DNA of 64,000 nucleotides from Bettongia penicillata ogilbyi. Its lineage: Eukaryota > Chordata > Mammalia > Diprotodontia > Potoroidae. The stretch covers positions 6,806,702 through 6,870,701 of the forward strand of contig JAJHZJ010000496.1 of NCBI GenBank assembly GCA_023548195.1, in the 5' to 3' direction. How positions within the stretch are numbered: the first letter of the stretch is position 1; every line of letters begins with the position of its first letter. Below the pieces are notes generated by a model. It had not been told where the DNA came from. It saw only the letters and a list, made by a program, of their open reading frames with translations, and ran no database searches. Shown piece by piece: positions 22,800 through 34,080 of the stretch. A program made the position numbers and the translations under genes.

Positions 22800-24165
22800 G
22801 AAGGAGTCTGGGAGCTGAGAGGCACTGTAACCTATTCAGTCATAAGTAACAGGTGCTATTAAGCACAGACTCATGTTTGTCGCGCCTGTCATACATGACA
22901 CTCAACACCAGAAAGCACTCGGAATTGACTGCTAAGCTTTCTCTGACTGCTGGAGAGCTAACAGCTGCTCTTTTCTCCTCTTCATTCCCTTTGTGTCTGC
23001 TATCATTTTCCTCTAGTTCATCTAGTGTTTGGATGTGAATCACACCACCGCTATCCTACCTACCCCAGGAAAACTACTTGTCTTAATCCAAGTCTCCTCT
23101 TTGCTTCCTAATTACTTGAGTTATCATGCCTAGTATAAATGCTGAGCTGATGTCATAAAACTATAGAAAACCACTGTTTTTGAATGAAGTCGATCATTTA
23201 TCAAGTCTATCAAACAAAGATATTCATCTCTTATCCCAAAGCTGTTTACCCTGTCACCCTCAAAGCATAATTTAGAAAGGGTTACGTTTAGTTGACACCT
23301 CGGAAATCCATCTGACCCCTTAAAAGGCAAATACAGCATCTACACAGAGATGGAGACGCTTTGCCTCCTCATCACAAGAACCTGGCTCACTCTGACCACT
23401 GGTCTGGCTGTGCTCCAAGCTGATCCACACCCTGGTTTTGCCCTGTGGTGGTCCCTACTCTGCCTGCTGCCATGGATCCTGATCACAGCTCAGGTACTAA
23501 ACTACCCACATCTGAATTTGCTTCATTCACCAAAGTGTATCTGGTTTTGCCATTTGTCTTAATACAGATAAGCAGCTAAAGGACACAGGCTAGTTACATG
23601 CCCCAATTGCTATCTTGCTCTTTATTCATCTTCAGAAATCCCCCTGTTCTTCTCTAATATCTCCCATTGTCTCTATCTAATATATATCACATCTCTAGTA
23701 TCTCCTATTCCTTGCTGTCTATGATTGTATCTGGCTATAATATAGATGAGTTATATTTACATCAGCACTTCAAGAAAGATGTTACATGATAAACTTCTCA
23801 TCTCTTTCCCTACTTAACTCTTGGGGGAGGGAGTAAATGGGATCTATGGTAAGAACCAAATGCTCTGAAAGTCTCAAAAAACATTAAAAAGATTTTGTCA
23901 TAATATTTTAAAACTTGTTTATTAAATTGTCTGTCAAAAGAAATTTGGGGGACATATCTCTTGGGGAGAGGATTACTTTATTCAAATCAAAATAGCTTGT
24001 CAGCTGTTGAGTTCTCTTTGTACTTGAAAAATTGTCCATATCTAATATTATCTCAACTCAGTCATTTCTATCATGCCTACAGCTGCTCAGCCATTGTAGA
24101 TCCAGATTTCCAACCTCTATTTGGAAATATTTATAGTTTGGGTATATTTTATGCACTAATGCAGA
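22800..24165. other. Intron block without recognised transposons
   Basis: 23343-23502 is GC-richer with an open frame on +, ending near CAG|GTACTA, but has no pyrimidine-tract acceptor or known domain. I do not call it an exon. Confidence 0.35.
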
Positions 24166-24169
24166 CATT

Positions 24170-24320
24170 TGCCATAGTGGGTACAGAACTAGCCCCAGAG
24201 CCAGCAATCCCTGGATTCAGTTCCAGGCTCTGACACATACTGGCTATGTTACCTTGAATAAGTCAACTAACCTTTCCATCCTCTGACAAAATCTCTAAGT
24301 TGCAAAGAAGATTCCACCCT
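24170..24320 (+). mobile_element. MIR-type SINE
   Basis: 'gattcagttccaggctctga', 'cacatactggctatgttacc', 'aataagtcaactaaccttt'. Confidence 0.65.
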
Positions 24321-24844
24321 ACATTAGGGTAAGGGTTTCTTCACTTAGGAGGTCTCTTTGCTGAAGAAATGACACATCCAGTCACCATCCTAGACATGTT
24401 TGCCCATATCTCACTTCAAAGACCCATAGGCGATACCTGTCTTTTCACTTCATTTGGTGACCTGCCACAAACCACGGCACAATTTCCAACACCCCAGAGT
24501 TCATCTAAGATGTATTTTCTTGGTGGCTCACCCCCTTTAGCGGCTTCTAATGATGTAGAGGGGACCAGATTTAGCAGGTAAAACATGAAAAGGCTTTGAA
24601 TATGGACCTAGCAACAGAGTGTGTCTACTAATCTAGCACCTGCCTAGCCAGCTACAGAAAAAATGATCGTTACTGGGAGCCTGGTCACTAGGTGATCATT
24701 TATTTTGGTTTTGATGATGGTTAAAACTGACTGAGGAGGAAAGAATATTTAAATATGCATAGGTTATCGCTTGTGCATTCTTCTTTTGAAGGTATGCACC
24801 TTCTTCTATGTGACTCTGCTCCATGTTTTTCGATCAAACATGAT

Positions 24845-25020
24845 TTCATAGTGATAGCAAATTCCCTCTACCAATGCACACTGATGTACTGTTAGAGAGT
24901 TGCCTGGTGTGGTGAGAAGTTAAGCGTTTTACTTAGGATCAGTATATCGGCATGTCAGAGGAGAGACTTTTGAATTCAGGTCTTCTTCCTCTGAGGAAAG
25001 CTTCCTCTCACACCATTCTG
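24845..25020 (-). mobile_element. Marsupial SINE with 'ATTCCCTCTACCA' motif, antisense
   Basis: 'caaattccctctaccaatgc', 'agagagttgcctggtgtgg', 'aattcaggtcttcttcctct'. Confidence 0.7.
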
Positions 25021-25129
25021 CCTCCCACCTCTTGTCCATGTTCTCCCATAAATGCTTCACAGGACTGCTGCCCAATATGCCCCACCTCTAGCCTATCATC
25101 TTCATCTTCGTCATCATCATTATCACATT

Positions 25130-25515
25130 AATAATGACTAGCATCTTACAATAGCACTTTAAGGTTTGCAATGGGCTTTAAAATATTATCTCATTGGATC
25201 CTCAGAACAACCCGGTAAGGTAGGTGCTGTAATTATCTCATTTTAATAATAGTAATAATAGTTAGCATTTACATAGTACTTACTGTGCGCCAACCACTGT
25301 GCTAAGTGCTTTACAAATAACATCTTATTTTATCTTCATAGCAACCTTGGGAGGTAGGTGCTGTTATTATTGCCATTTTATAGATGAGGATATTGAAGCA
25401 GACAGAGGTAAAACGAGTTTCCTAAGATCACACAGCTAGTCATTGTCGGAGGCTAGATTTGAACTCAGGTCATCCTTACTCCAGGCTTCGCTCTCTACCC
25501 ACTGTGCCACCTTCA
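25130..25515 (-). mobile_element. Two CORE-SINE/MIR copies, one inserted in the other
   Basis: The first copy runs to 'aattatctcattttaataat' and stops. A second complete copy follows: 'gttagcatttacatagtact', 'accactgtgctaagtgcttt', 'ctgttattattgccatttta', 'tagatgaggatattgaagca', 'aactcaggtcatccttactc', 'actgtgccacctt'. The join at about 25240-25245 lies in an ATAAT-rich stretch. Confidence 0.75.
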
Positions 25516-25916
25516 TTGGGTACAAGTGAATCATTTGGGATGTCCATGTGTTATCCCTCACTCTTGCTACGTGAACAGCCCACTTCTATTTCTGGCCTTG
25601 GATCTCTTGAATGACATCTTTTATCCCACTTCTTATCTCTGAAGCATCATTGTAAATGTGCTACAGCCATTTACACCCCAAGGATGTGTTGTTATCTCTT
25701 TGAGTAATACAAAATTTTTTTTTTCAGTTGTGGGTGGGGGCATTCCATGACTTACAACCAGGGTAGCCTTGTTTTCCTCTGTATTCCCAATGTTTCATAG
25801 TGCCTGGGACCTGGTATGTGCTGGAAATTTATTTTGGGATGGAAAAAATCATCCTAATAATTATTATAATGATAGTTTTCATTTGTCTGACTGTTTAAAG
25901 TTTATAAACCACTTTA

Positions 25917-26000
25917 CGTGTGTTATCTCCATTTTTGTCTTAGCACAGTCCCTGGCACACAGTTAACACTTAGTAAATGCTTCTTGATTTGACTTGATAG
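25917..26000 (+). mobile_element. L2 3' tail
   Basis: 'tcttagcacagtccctggca', 'cacagttaacacttagtaaa', 'tgcttcttgatttgac'. Confidence 0.65.
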
Positions 26001-26224
26001 TATATGATATTCCCAACACCATCAATTTATAGATGAGAAAGCTGAGTCAATCTCTCCTTTTGTTCCCTGTTGCCCATACGCAAAACTAGAGTTAATATTT
26101 GTTCACTTTTTATTCATTAAACATATTCATTGAGTTACCAAGACCTGGTGATTCTTCCCCAAGATTAGATATTATGTTATTTTCCTTTTCTCCCGTCCAG
26201 TCATCCACCTCAGAATTCAAATCT

Positions 26225-26305
26225 ATGGAACTCAGTGTCCCTATTGAACTACTTTAGCAGGGCTTGGCACTTAGTAAGTACTTAACGAATGCTTGTTGAG
26301 TGATC
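26225..26305 (+). mobile_element. L2 3' tail
   Basis: 'cagggcttggcacttagtaa', 'gtacttaacgaatgcttgtt'. Confidence 0.65.
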
Positions 26306-26364
26306 AATGGGATGTGTTCTTGGAGGAACAAATCTCTTTGATCCACAAACTCAGTGTTCTCTCT

Positions 26365-26572
26365 GACAGATTAATGGTATGGATAGCAGACTGGACATTT
26401 GGTCAGGAAAACTCAGATTTAAATTCAATCACAGATACAAGCCTTGTGATCCTAGATAATTCATTGAAACTTCTTGGACATCAGTTTCCTAATCTGTAAA
26501 ATAAAGTTGTTGGACCAGTTGACCTATAAGGTCTATGGTCTCTTCAGCTCTAAATTTATGATCCTAGGAACA
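26365..26572 (+). mobile_element. MIR-type SINE
   Basis: 'agacatttggtcaggaaaa'-like centre, 'ttgtgatcctagataattca', 'tcagtttcctaatctgtaaa', 'tcagctctaaatttatgatc'. Confidence 0.65.
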
Positions 26573-26574
26573 TC

Positions 26575-28190
26575 AGAATTTGGCATGTCTTATTCTCTAT
26601 CACCAAAGTGAAAGGGCCCTTAGTTTTCATGCAAACCATCAAGGTAATAAGACATTGAATGAAAGATATGACAGAATATAAAAGAATCACAGGTTAGACC
26701 ATGGAGAATCAAGGTTCTTCTCTTTCCCTTGCTGGCAGATCTTACTTTTCGGGGACCTTCGGAATACCCACAATTGTCAGTTCCAATGACAGGTAAGGTT
26801 TACATTGTGCCTTCACACAGAGGATCTGCGTTTGAATACTTGCTGCTCCTCTGCTCTAGCTCCCACTTAATCTTAGGTTCACTTTCACCAAACTCAGTGG
26901 GTTTTGCTCAGAAATTCCTGTTATTTTTCCACTGCTTCTCTGCTGCTGGCTCCCGATCCTGAAACTTCCAATTTGACTTATCATCTCATCCTTGTTCCAT
27001 GGATGCCTCTGGCAACATGTTTCTTTTCTCTCCTGGGGGCCATTTGATTTCCCATAGTGCATGGTTCTATGGACAGGCTGCTTGATTGCACAATCGTGTA
27101 GGGCTTCCCTCTAAGGAACTGGCTGTGCCTGGCCTCTCTGATCTTCCACCTTTCCTTGTCTCTATCTCTCCTTAAAATTTTAAACCTAAAGGCATAATTC
27201 TGGTGTCTAAAATATCCCGAACCAATCCTGCTTTATGTGGCCAGAAGAGGGGTTAATACTCAGGTATGACCCTACAGTTCACACCTCATTGGGACACAGC
27301 AGTCATGCCAGAGTGGAAGGTCTCTTCCATTGTTAGCCTTGTTGACAAGGATATGATCGTGTAAAGGAATCCTCACACCTTTTTTGGGAGGCATCCATCA
27401 GAAAGATTCAATAGAGTCTTGCTAGACTAACTGTTGACTTGTACCTACTATATTTGGAAAGTAATTGGTGGGAAAGAAAGGAACCAGGGTAACACTTTTC
27501 CAATGGCACCAGTGAAGGAAATGCACGTCTGAACTTGTTGAGGCATGCATTACTCCTCGTTTTTCCCTCCTCTTAGCCTCAAGGTGGAATAATTCAATGT
27601 ATCTATAGTTATGTGACTTTGAGCATTTTAAACAGTATATATCCCAGCTAAAAACAAAAGGCTGATCATTTTATTTATTATTATTTTTCAATCTATGCTA
27701 ATAAGGATACCATGGAGGAGAAAAGACAAAAGGGGATAAAAGGATGCAGCTAGCGCTGAATACTGGAGGTTAACCAGTGAGCAATGGTTTTGCTCCTAAA
27801 GATTTAGCAGTCATTAAGAGCATTTGCTGTAAGGAACACATGAACACATAAAATTAGAAGACCTTCTTGGTCACTAGTTTTACTAACTATAAAAAAGAAG
27901 TTACCCCTGTTTAGTTCTTATAGAAGTAGACTCTCATTATTCCTTGTAACATAAAGTGTGATTTTGTCCGGTATGGAAGTTGGCATTAACCTCGTTGGCC
28001 CTGATTGCCATGTGCAGATACCTGTGTTCAGGCTAAGAGTTTTTGCTCATTTTGGCCATTAGGTAGCATTTTTCTACCTTTTCTTTGTCCAGATCATGAA
28101 CCTTGTACAAAAGGCAGGACCATTTGAAGTTATGACAGTAAGTTACTTTTTAAACTGAGCAAACTTCTCATGAACAATCAACTGTATTTT
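26575..28190. other. Mostly single-copy intron with two exon-like segments
   Basis: No transposon recognised. 26739-26792 and 28093-28137 are each flanked by strong splice-like signals (see findings). Neither matches the known NAALADL2 protein, so they are not annotated as CDS. Confidence 0.4.
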
Positions 28191-28194
28191 TACA

Positions 28195-28390
28195 GGGTTC
28201 AATGGATGGAGTGCTGAATCTGGAGTCAGATGGCCTTGGTTTCAAATCTAGGCTTTGCCACTTGCCACCTGAGTGACCTTCGGCAAATAACTTTTTGATT
28301 CTCAGTTTCCTTATTTTTAAAAATAAGGGAGTTGCTGTAGTAGACCTCCAGTTTTTTCAACTTAGAATGTGTGATTTTTGTGATCTTAAA
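28195..28390 (+). mobile_element. MIR/tRNA-SINE, sense
   Basis: 'caatggatggagtgctgaat', 'ctggagtcagatggccttgg', 'gtgaccttcggcaaataact', 'attctcagtttccttatttt'. Confidence 0.75.
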
Positions 28391-28639
28391 GTTCTTTATC
28401 ATTTATAGTCTAGTGCATTAAACAGAAAAGCTTAAATTTATGTTCACATAGGATTCTGGCATCTTAATATTTGTTTCTACTATTTTGGGGTTATCTGGGT
28501 ATTCCCGTAAATATCAAATCAACTTAAAAATAGTTGCTTGTCAGTTTTTCATATTGGTTTTTTCTTAGTACTCAGCTTTAGTAGTCTACTACCCTCTTAA
28601 ATTCTTCCCAGTCTTGCCTTGTAGACTAAATTTATCTCT

Positions 28640-28780
28640 CAGTTTATTGACCATTCATTCATTCTTTCACTCAATAAATGTTGAACTATCTATTAAGCTC
28701 CTACTGTGTGAAGAAAGCTTGTTCAGGTAAAATACTGTTTCTGCCTTCATGGAGTTGTTTTCTAGGGTATAAAATGCAAA
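28640..28780 (+). repeat. Ancient repeat ('attaagctcctactgtgtg' type)
   Basis: 'cattcattcattctttcact', 'caataaatgttgaactatct', 'attaagctcctactgtgtga', then 'tctgccttcatggagttgtt'. The same order recurs at 33810, 38745, 49935, 53830, 58480, 59705 and 63535. It is a mammal-wide old repeat whose class I cannot fix by eye. Confidence 0.55.
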
Positions 28781-29029
28781 CTCAGGTAATTCCACTATAA
28801 ACTTGCATGTGTTTAAAGCTTTAGACAGTTGTAAAAATATGTAACATCTCTCTTGTAAGAGGAGTGATTATTAATAGTAACTGTGTCTCTTTCCCTCCCA
28901 GCTTGATTTATGTGTTTTTTTTTCCTTTGCTCATTAAAGAGGCCATTCCTTGACTACTTCTTAAAGAGGCCTATTCACTGAACAGGCCATAAGTCATTTT
29001 ATGTGAGTACCAGAATAGGCCAAGGTCTC

Positions 29030-29215
29030 CCATTGCATCCTGGGCCATCTCCAGTCATCCTGATGAATAACTGGTCACTGGACCCGGATGGCTCACGAGG
29101 AGAAAGTGAGGTTTGTGACCTTGCACAGCCCTCCCTCACTCCAAACAAAGTCAAGTGCAAGTCATGTCATCATTTCTCTGATGTTAGGGTCTTCTCATAA
29201 ACAAAGGATGAACAC
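29030..29215 (+). mobile_element. RTE-tailed SINE (MAR1 type), 3' part
   Basis: 'ccatctccagtcatcctgat', 'aataactggtcactggaccc', 'cacagccctccctcactcca', 'gtcatgtcatcatttctctg', 'atgttagggtcttctc'. Same family as 46272-46595 and 51850-51990. Confidence 0.8.
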
Positions 29216-29217
29216 AG

Positions 29218-29395
29218 CTTAGACTTAAAGTCAGAGGATCTGGACTTGAACCCTCATCCTTCTTCTTGCCCTTCTGTCACCATAGGAAGATTGTTTTATT
29301 TCCTAGGGTCTCTATTTCTTCATTTGTAAAATGAGGGTATTTAACAAAATAATCATTAAAGACCCTTCCAGGGCTAGATCTTATAATGGCATGAT
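29218..29395 (+). mobile_element. MIR-type SINE
   Basis: 'aaagtcagaggatctggact', 'tgaaccctcatccttcttct', 'ttcttcatttgtaaaatgag', 'ttccagggctagatcttata'. Confidence 0.6.
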
Positions 29396-29524
29396 CTTGT
29401 GCAATGTGAGGTACACCTTTATTTTAGTCTTTCATATATACTAATGCTTAAGTATTGGTGAAATGGTTCTTATTACCTAGAGAAATCTTTATGAAATATT
29501 TTTGAAGAGTTTAAAGACTAGCAG

Positions 29525-29772
29525 GAGGCAGCTAGGTAGTACAGTAGATAGAGCACTGGCTCTGGAGTCAGGAGGACCTGAGTTCAAATCTGACTTTAGA
29601 GATTTATTACTGTGTCTAGGCAAGTCTTAACCCTTATTGCCTCCCAAAACATAAAAAAATAAAGACTAGAGAAGGAAATGGCAAGCTATCCCAGCATCTT
29701 TGCCCAGAAAACCCTGAATGAGATCACAAAAACCCACATAAAACTGAAATGACTTAAAAGCAAATAAAATGC
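29525..29772 (+). mobile_element. tRNA-derived marsupial SINE (SINE-1 type), sense
   Basis: 'aggcagctaggtagtacagt', 'agatagagcactggctctgg', 'agtcaggaggacctgagttc', 'agaaggaaatggcaagctat', 'ctttgcccagaaaaccctg', then a 3' end with ACTGAAATGA. Full length with a few internal changes. Confidence 0.9.
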
Positions 29773-29809
29773 CTTTGCTATGAATGATAATCTTTCCTAG
29801 TAAAAGTAT

Positions 29810-30000
29810 AGATGTGATCATAGATTTGGAGCTGGAAGGCAAAGAATGTGTCCAATCCTTTCATAAGGTTATGATGAGGAAACTGAGATGGAGAGTTTAT
29901 GTGATTTGCCCATGGTCATACAGCTAATACATGCCAGATGTTGAATTTGAAATCAGGGTTTCTCACCGCCAGACCCATTGCTTTATCACTGCATCGCAAC
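29810..30000 (-). mobile_element. MIR copy, antisense
   Basis: 'gatttggagctggaaggcaa', 'ggttatgatgaggaaactga', 'gtgatttgcccatggtcata', 'cagctaatacatgccagatg'. Confidence 0.75.
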
Positions 30001-32550
30001 TAGTTCATATCAGAAAGGACTCATGAGCTATTGGCTTGGATACATCCAGATCTATGCAGTATCTTAAACCTGTGATAGCTATTCTGAAGATCCTTATATG
30101 ATATGGAGATCTTTCGGGTGATTCATATTTATCTACATCCATGGGAATGAATATGTTGTTATGATATTGTAAATAATTGACATTTCTCATTTAAAAGTTT
30201 TGTGCTTCTTGGAGGCTAAATGTATATCCAATTAATGAATTACTTGCTAAAAATTTGGAAATTTAAATTAATGAATTATATAAAACATCAAATAGGAATT
30301 AGTTACTTAATGGGGAAAACTCCAATGTAAGGAGAAAATTAGTTTAGAAATATTCATTATTATAGTCATCAGTAAATATTTAGCATTATTATTTAGCAAA
30401 TTTGTTGAATAAATATATCATTGCTTGTCTATTGGCAGAAACATTTATTTTGCCTCAATCTTTCTTCAGAACCAGAAGAGAGCCATGGGCTTGTAGTTTT
30501 GCATCCTCTTGGAAAGCACACATTCATTCATTTATCTTGGGAGATACAATTATACACCAGAAGGAGGAAATTTGCTATGTTCCTCAAGATGATGCTGTAG
30601 ACTCAAAGGTGCCATCAAGGGAGAGGAAGCAGTCAGTCTAATCAGGAAAGCAGAAGAAAAATACAAAATAGTGGTGGGGGATGCTTAGTTGGGTCACTCG
30701 GGCCTCTGTTTGTTGATGTGGAAACAAGAGAGATGTCTTACCAACAATAGAGAAGTCTCCTGTCTTCTTAGGACATGCATCCAACAAGGCTTTTCAAGTT
30801 GGATGATTACTACCCAATTCTCATGATTTGTATGGAGTCCAGTAATAATGCCAGTCACCATCTAATAATTGCTTATTAATGATTATGAAGTCCTGGGCAA
30901 GAAAGTGAAAACCTTAAGGGACAGATGCTATTTTTATGACTACTGCTAAGCAAATAAAAAGAATTCAGAAGAGAAACACAAATCTGAGAAGGAATAAAGT
31001 GGTTAAGATTTCTGAGAACTGGATTTGGTTTTCTGTACCACAGCTCATACTGGAATGATTGAGTGAATGGATGAATGAATGACTCTTGGCCAGAAAAGAG
31101 TTGCATTTAGCCAGGAATTGTAAGTTTTTATTTATCCGGAGTCTTGTAAATATAATCAAAATAGAAGGGAAGAGAGATGAGGAAAATTGAGTACAAATGC
31201 CAAGCTTGATCCAATGGAAAAGTGTTACAGCGCAGGAAAAGCAGCAGCATTCAAGAAGCCAAATGTGTATGGGAAAACGAATCTAAAAAAGAAATCAGCA
31301 GTGAAGCCTGTGTGTTCTTATCATCTGATTATTTTCCACTCTGCTCTTTTCAAACAGAAGGGGCCATTCTCCATCATTAGCTTCTTTCTCCAAGTGGCTC
31401 TTTTATCTTCCCCTTCTGTCTGCTCATTTTCTCTTACCTCCTATAACTTTTAATGTTAATAAGGACCTTTCCATGAGTAATGACCCATGTCTAAAGTATG
31501 GTGAAAAAATAGTTCACAGTTGAATAAGGTATTTAAAAAATGAGCAGTCCAAAATACACCTTTGGACCCCAAAAGTTCTATGATTTAACATTTCCAAGTT
31601 AGATCTTTCAAAACTATGAAAATAGTCAGATATAAATAATCTGAAGCATGACAATGAGCTGAGGCCATGTTTACTTTTATTTTCAAATGGATCCTTGAAA
31701 TAAACTTATTGGATTGGCATTTTTCCCCCCTTAGGGGGGAAAATAGAATTCTACTAATTAAAAAAATAAACTAGAGAGGTGGGAGGGGTGCTAGAGATGT
31801 CTACTTACTATTTCATGCACTTTGAGATGAAGTTACTGTATTATTAGTTTTATTTAATTGTTTTATTGGTCATAAGAGACCACTGTTGTAGTGAAAGCAG
31901 GCAGTAAATGTTTATAATGTGAAAACAGAATACATCAATAAGGTTGTTTCTTTGTAAATGGACCATATCCTTCCTCAAGTTTGACTTTGTTCTATTACGA
32001 TGCATTGATGACTCTGGCATCTCAAAAGCAGAGCATGATCTCTGGAAGTCCCACTAAGGTGAAAAGTTTATGGGACTGGTGATATAATTATGTCTGTTAT
32101 CTCCAGTTTCAGATTTTGGACTAAAGTCTAATATTTATTCATTTCAATTTCTCTTTAAATTAAGCAGTTTAGCAAAGTAATTGTATTCAGATGATCTCTA
32201 AATATCTGTCAAATAATTTGGGTTGCTCTCAGAAATTCTTGTGACCATAAATTTCTCTGCTAGAACTGGAATTTTTGCTCATAGAAAATAGATGGCCAAA
32301 TTAATTGAATGATTAAAATTAATAGGCATAAAGTAATGTCTTGCACTTGGGTTCAGAAATCAACTTCCCAAATAAAAGATGGAGGAGGCAGGTCTAAATC
32401 AGAGTTGGTCTAAAAAATGTGGTTTTTTTTTAGTCCCATAGGACTCGTTGCTATGATGTGATAGGCAAGGAGATTAATTTAATCTTAGGCTACATAAAGA
32501 TAGCCATAATATCTAGAATTACAAAGGTTCTATTATAATCAGCATCATCT
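30001..32550. other. Repeat-poor, AT-rich intron block
   Basis: No exon, RNA gene or confident transposon seen over about 2.5 kb. Holds the perfect hairpin at 31721-31743. Short open frames have no domains. Confidence 0.4.
31721..31743. other. Perfect 23-base palindrome (11-bp arms, 1-nt centre)
   Basis: TTTTCCCCCCT and AGGGGGGAAAA flank a single T. A C6/G6 core with T4/A4 ends is unusual in such AT-rich DNA. Confidence 0.9.
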
Positions 32551-32554
32551 AAAC

Positions 32555-33110
32555 CATATCTGAGGTATTGAATTCATTTTGAGGTACCACATTTTATTAA
32601 GAGCAAAATGGAATGTATGCAGAGGAGTACGACAGGAACTTAGTACTCTGCCTGGCACATAGTAGGTGCTTAATGAATGATTATTGATTGACTGAATTCA
32701 TTCAAGAGTCAGTTGGATTGAGAATGCTTAGCCTGGAGAACAGAAGGTTGAGTTGGAAAAGGCACAACAGCAATCTTCAAATATTTGAAAGGCTATCACA
32801 AGGATCGGAGATAACACATTCTCATTATCCCTAGACGGCCAAGTTCTATGGCAGTAGAACTTTATAAAAGTTACAAAGATCCAGACTTAGACTGGATGAT
32901 TAAAAAATAGAAAAAAAAACCAAAATAATTCAATTTCAAGAAATTAGGGCTGTCCAAAAGTAGATTGGACTACCTTAGAATGGATTCTGCAACTCTGGAA
33001 AGAAGTCTTCAAACATGAGTTGGGTAGCCTTCATAGGATCTGTTGCAAAGAGAATTATTTTTCAGGTATAGGTAAGACTAAGCATTGAGGATATTTTCCA
33101 TCCTGAAATT
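32555..33110 (+). mobile_element. CR1/L3-type LINE 3' end with a nested L2 tail
   Basis: Landmarks of the CR1 3' region: 'ttgagaatgcttagcctgga', 'gaacagaaggttgagttgga', 'cagcaatcttcaaatatttg', 'attagggctgtccaaaagta', 'gactaccttagaatggattc'. At 32636-32697 an L2 terminus intervenes ('tctgcctggcacatagtagg', 'tgcttaatgaatgattattg'). Confidence 0.65.
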
Positions 33111-33654
33111 TTGTAATATTATAACTATATTGGGCTTGTATAGATTCCACAGCTAAATACAGTTTTGTAAGAGGACTTTGTTGCCGTTATATACTCACCC
33201 AACTGCCCATGGTGGCCTATTTACTTGGGTAGGGCAAAGCCTGTTTAAGACCAGAAAGCCCTGAAGAAGCAACCCAGGGTAAGTCCACAGTGTCAGATCA
33301 TTGTTCCTGCCAATGAACTCTGCAAAATACCTTGTATCTTGGACCTTAACTGTATCTGTTAATCCTGATTCAATGTATCTGCTTTATCTCTATTAATTTT
33401 ATAGTACCTCTTACTTTTCACTCTTTTTTTGCTATTGCTTTATGGCCTGATATATTTAAGCCAAACCTTGTCTATTGCCAATCAAGAACTGAGGTTCATG
33501 TAACTTTGAAGCTGTCCTTTCCCTTATGAATTTAAAATACTTATCCTCTAATGGCTATGGATAGAAAGCCAATGGCTACTGTGGGGTAGTTGGATGTAAA
33601 ATATATATTATTTGTGGTAATTTAATTCAAGTCAAGGAAAAACCCCTATGAAAC

Positions 33655-33752
33655 AAAAATATATATATATATATATGCACATACACACATATATGTGTAT
33701 ATATACACATACATGCATATATGCATACACATATGTGTATGTGTATAATCTA
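33655..33752. repeat. (TA)n / (CA)n / (TG)n compound microsatellite
   Basis: TA run at 33659-33677, then mixed CATATA and TGTATA units. Confidence 0.9.
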
Positions 33753-33809
33753 AGTGGCCACCTTGTCTGTGTGTTTTATATAAAGAAAACACACACTTAA
33801 CATGAATTT

Positions 33810-34080
33810 TAATGAACAAGCATCTATTATGTGCCTCCACTGTTCCAGACATTGTGCTAGGTGTGGAGTATACAAAGAGAAAATTCAGACAAATCCCTGT
33901 CTCTCAGAAGCTAATTGAGAGAGATAACAGGTACCTATTTGTATATGTAGAAAATATGTAAAAATGAATACCATGTAATTACTTTGTGAAGGAAGCCAAC
34001 AGTCGGGAAAATCTGTAAAGTCTCCTTTAAGAAGGTGGCTTATGAGTTCAGTTTCGAGACACAAAAATCAATACTTTTTG
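33810..34080 (+). repeat. Ancient repeat ('ctattatgtgcctccactg' type)
   Basis: 'gcatctattatgtgcctcca', 'cattgtgctaggtgtggagt', 'aatccctgtctctcagaagc', 'aagaaggtggcttatgagtt'. Confidence 0.55.

Noticed and set aside
23343..23502. Exon candidate ending CAG|GTACTA
   Set aside because: No pyrimidine tract before it, multiple possible frames, and no match to NAALADL2.
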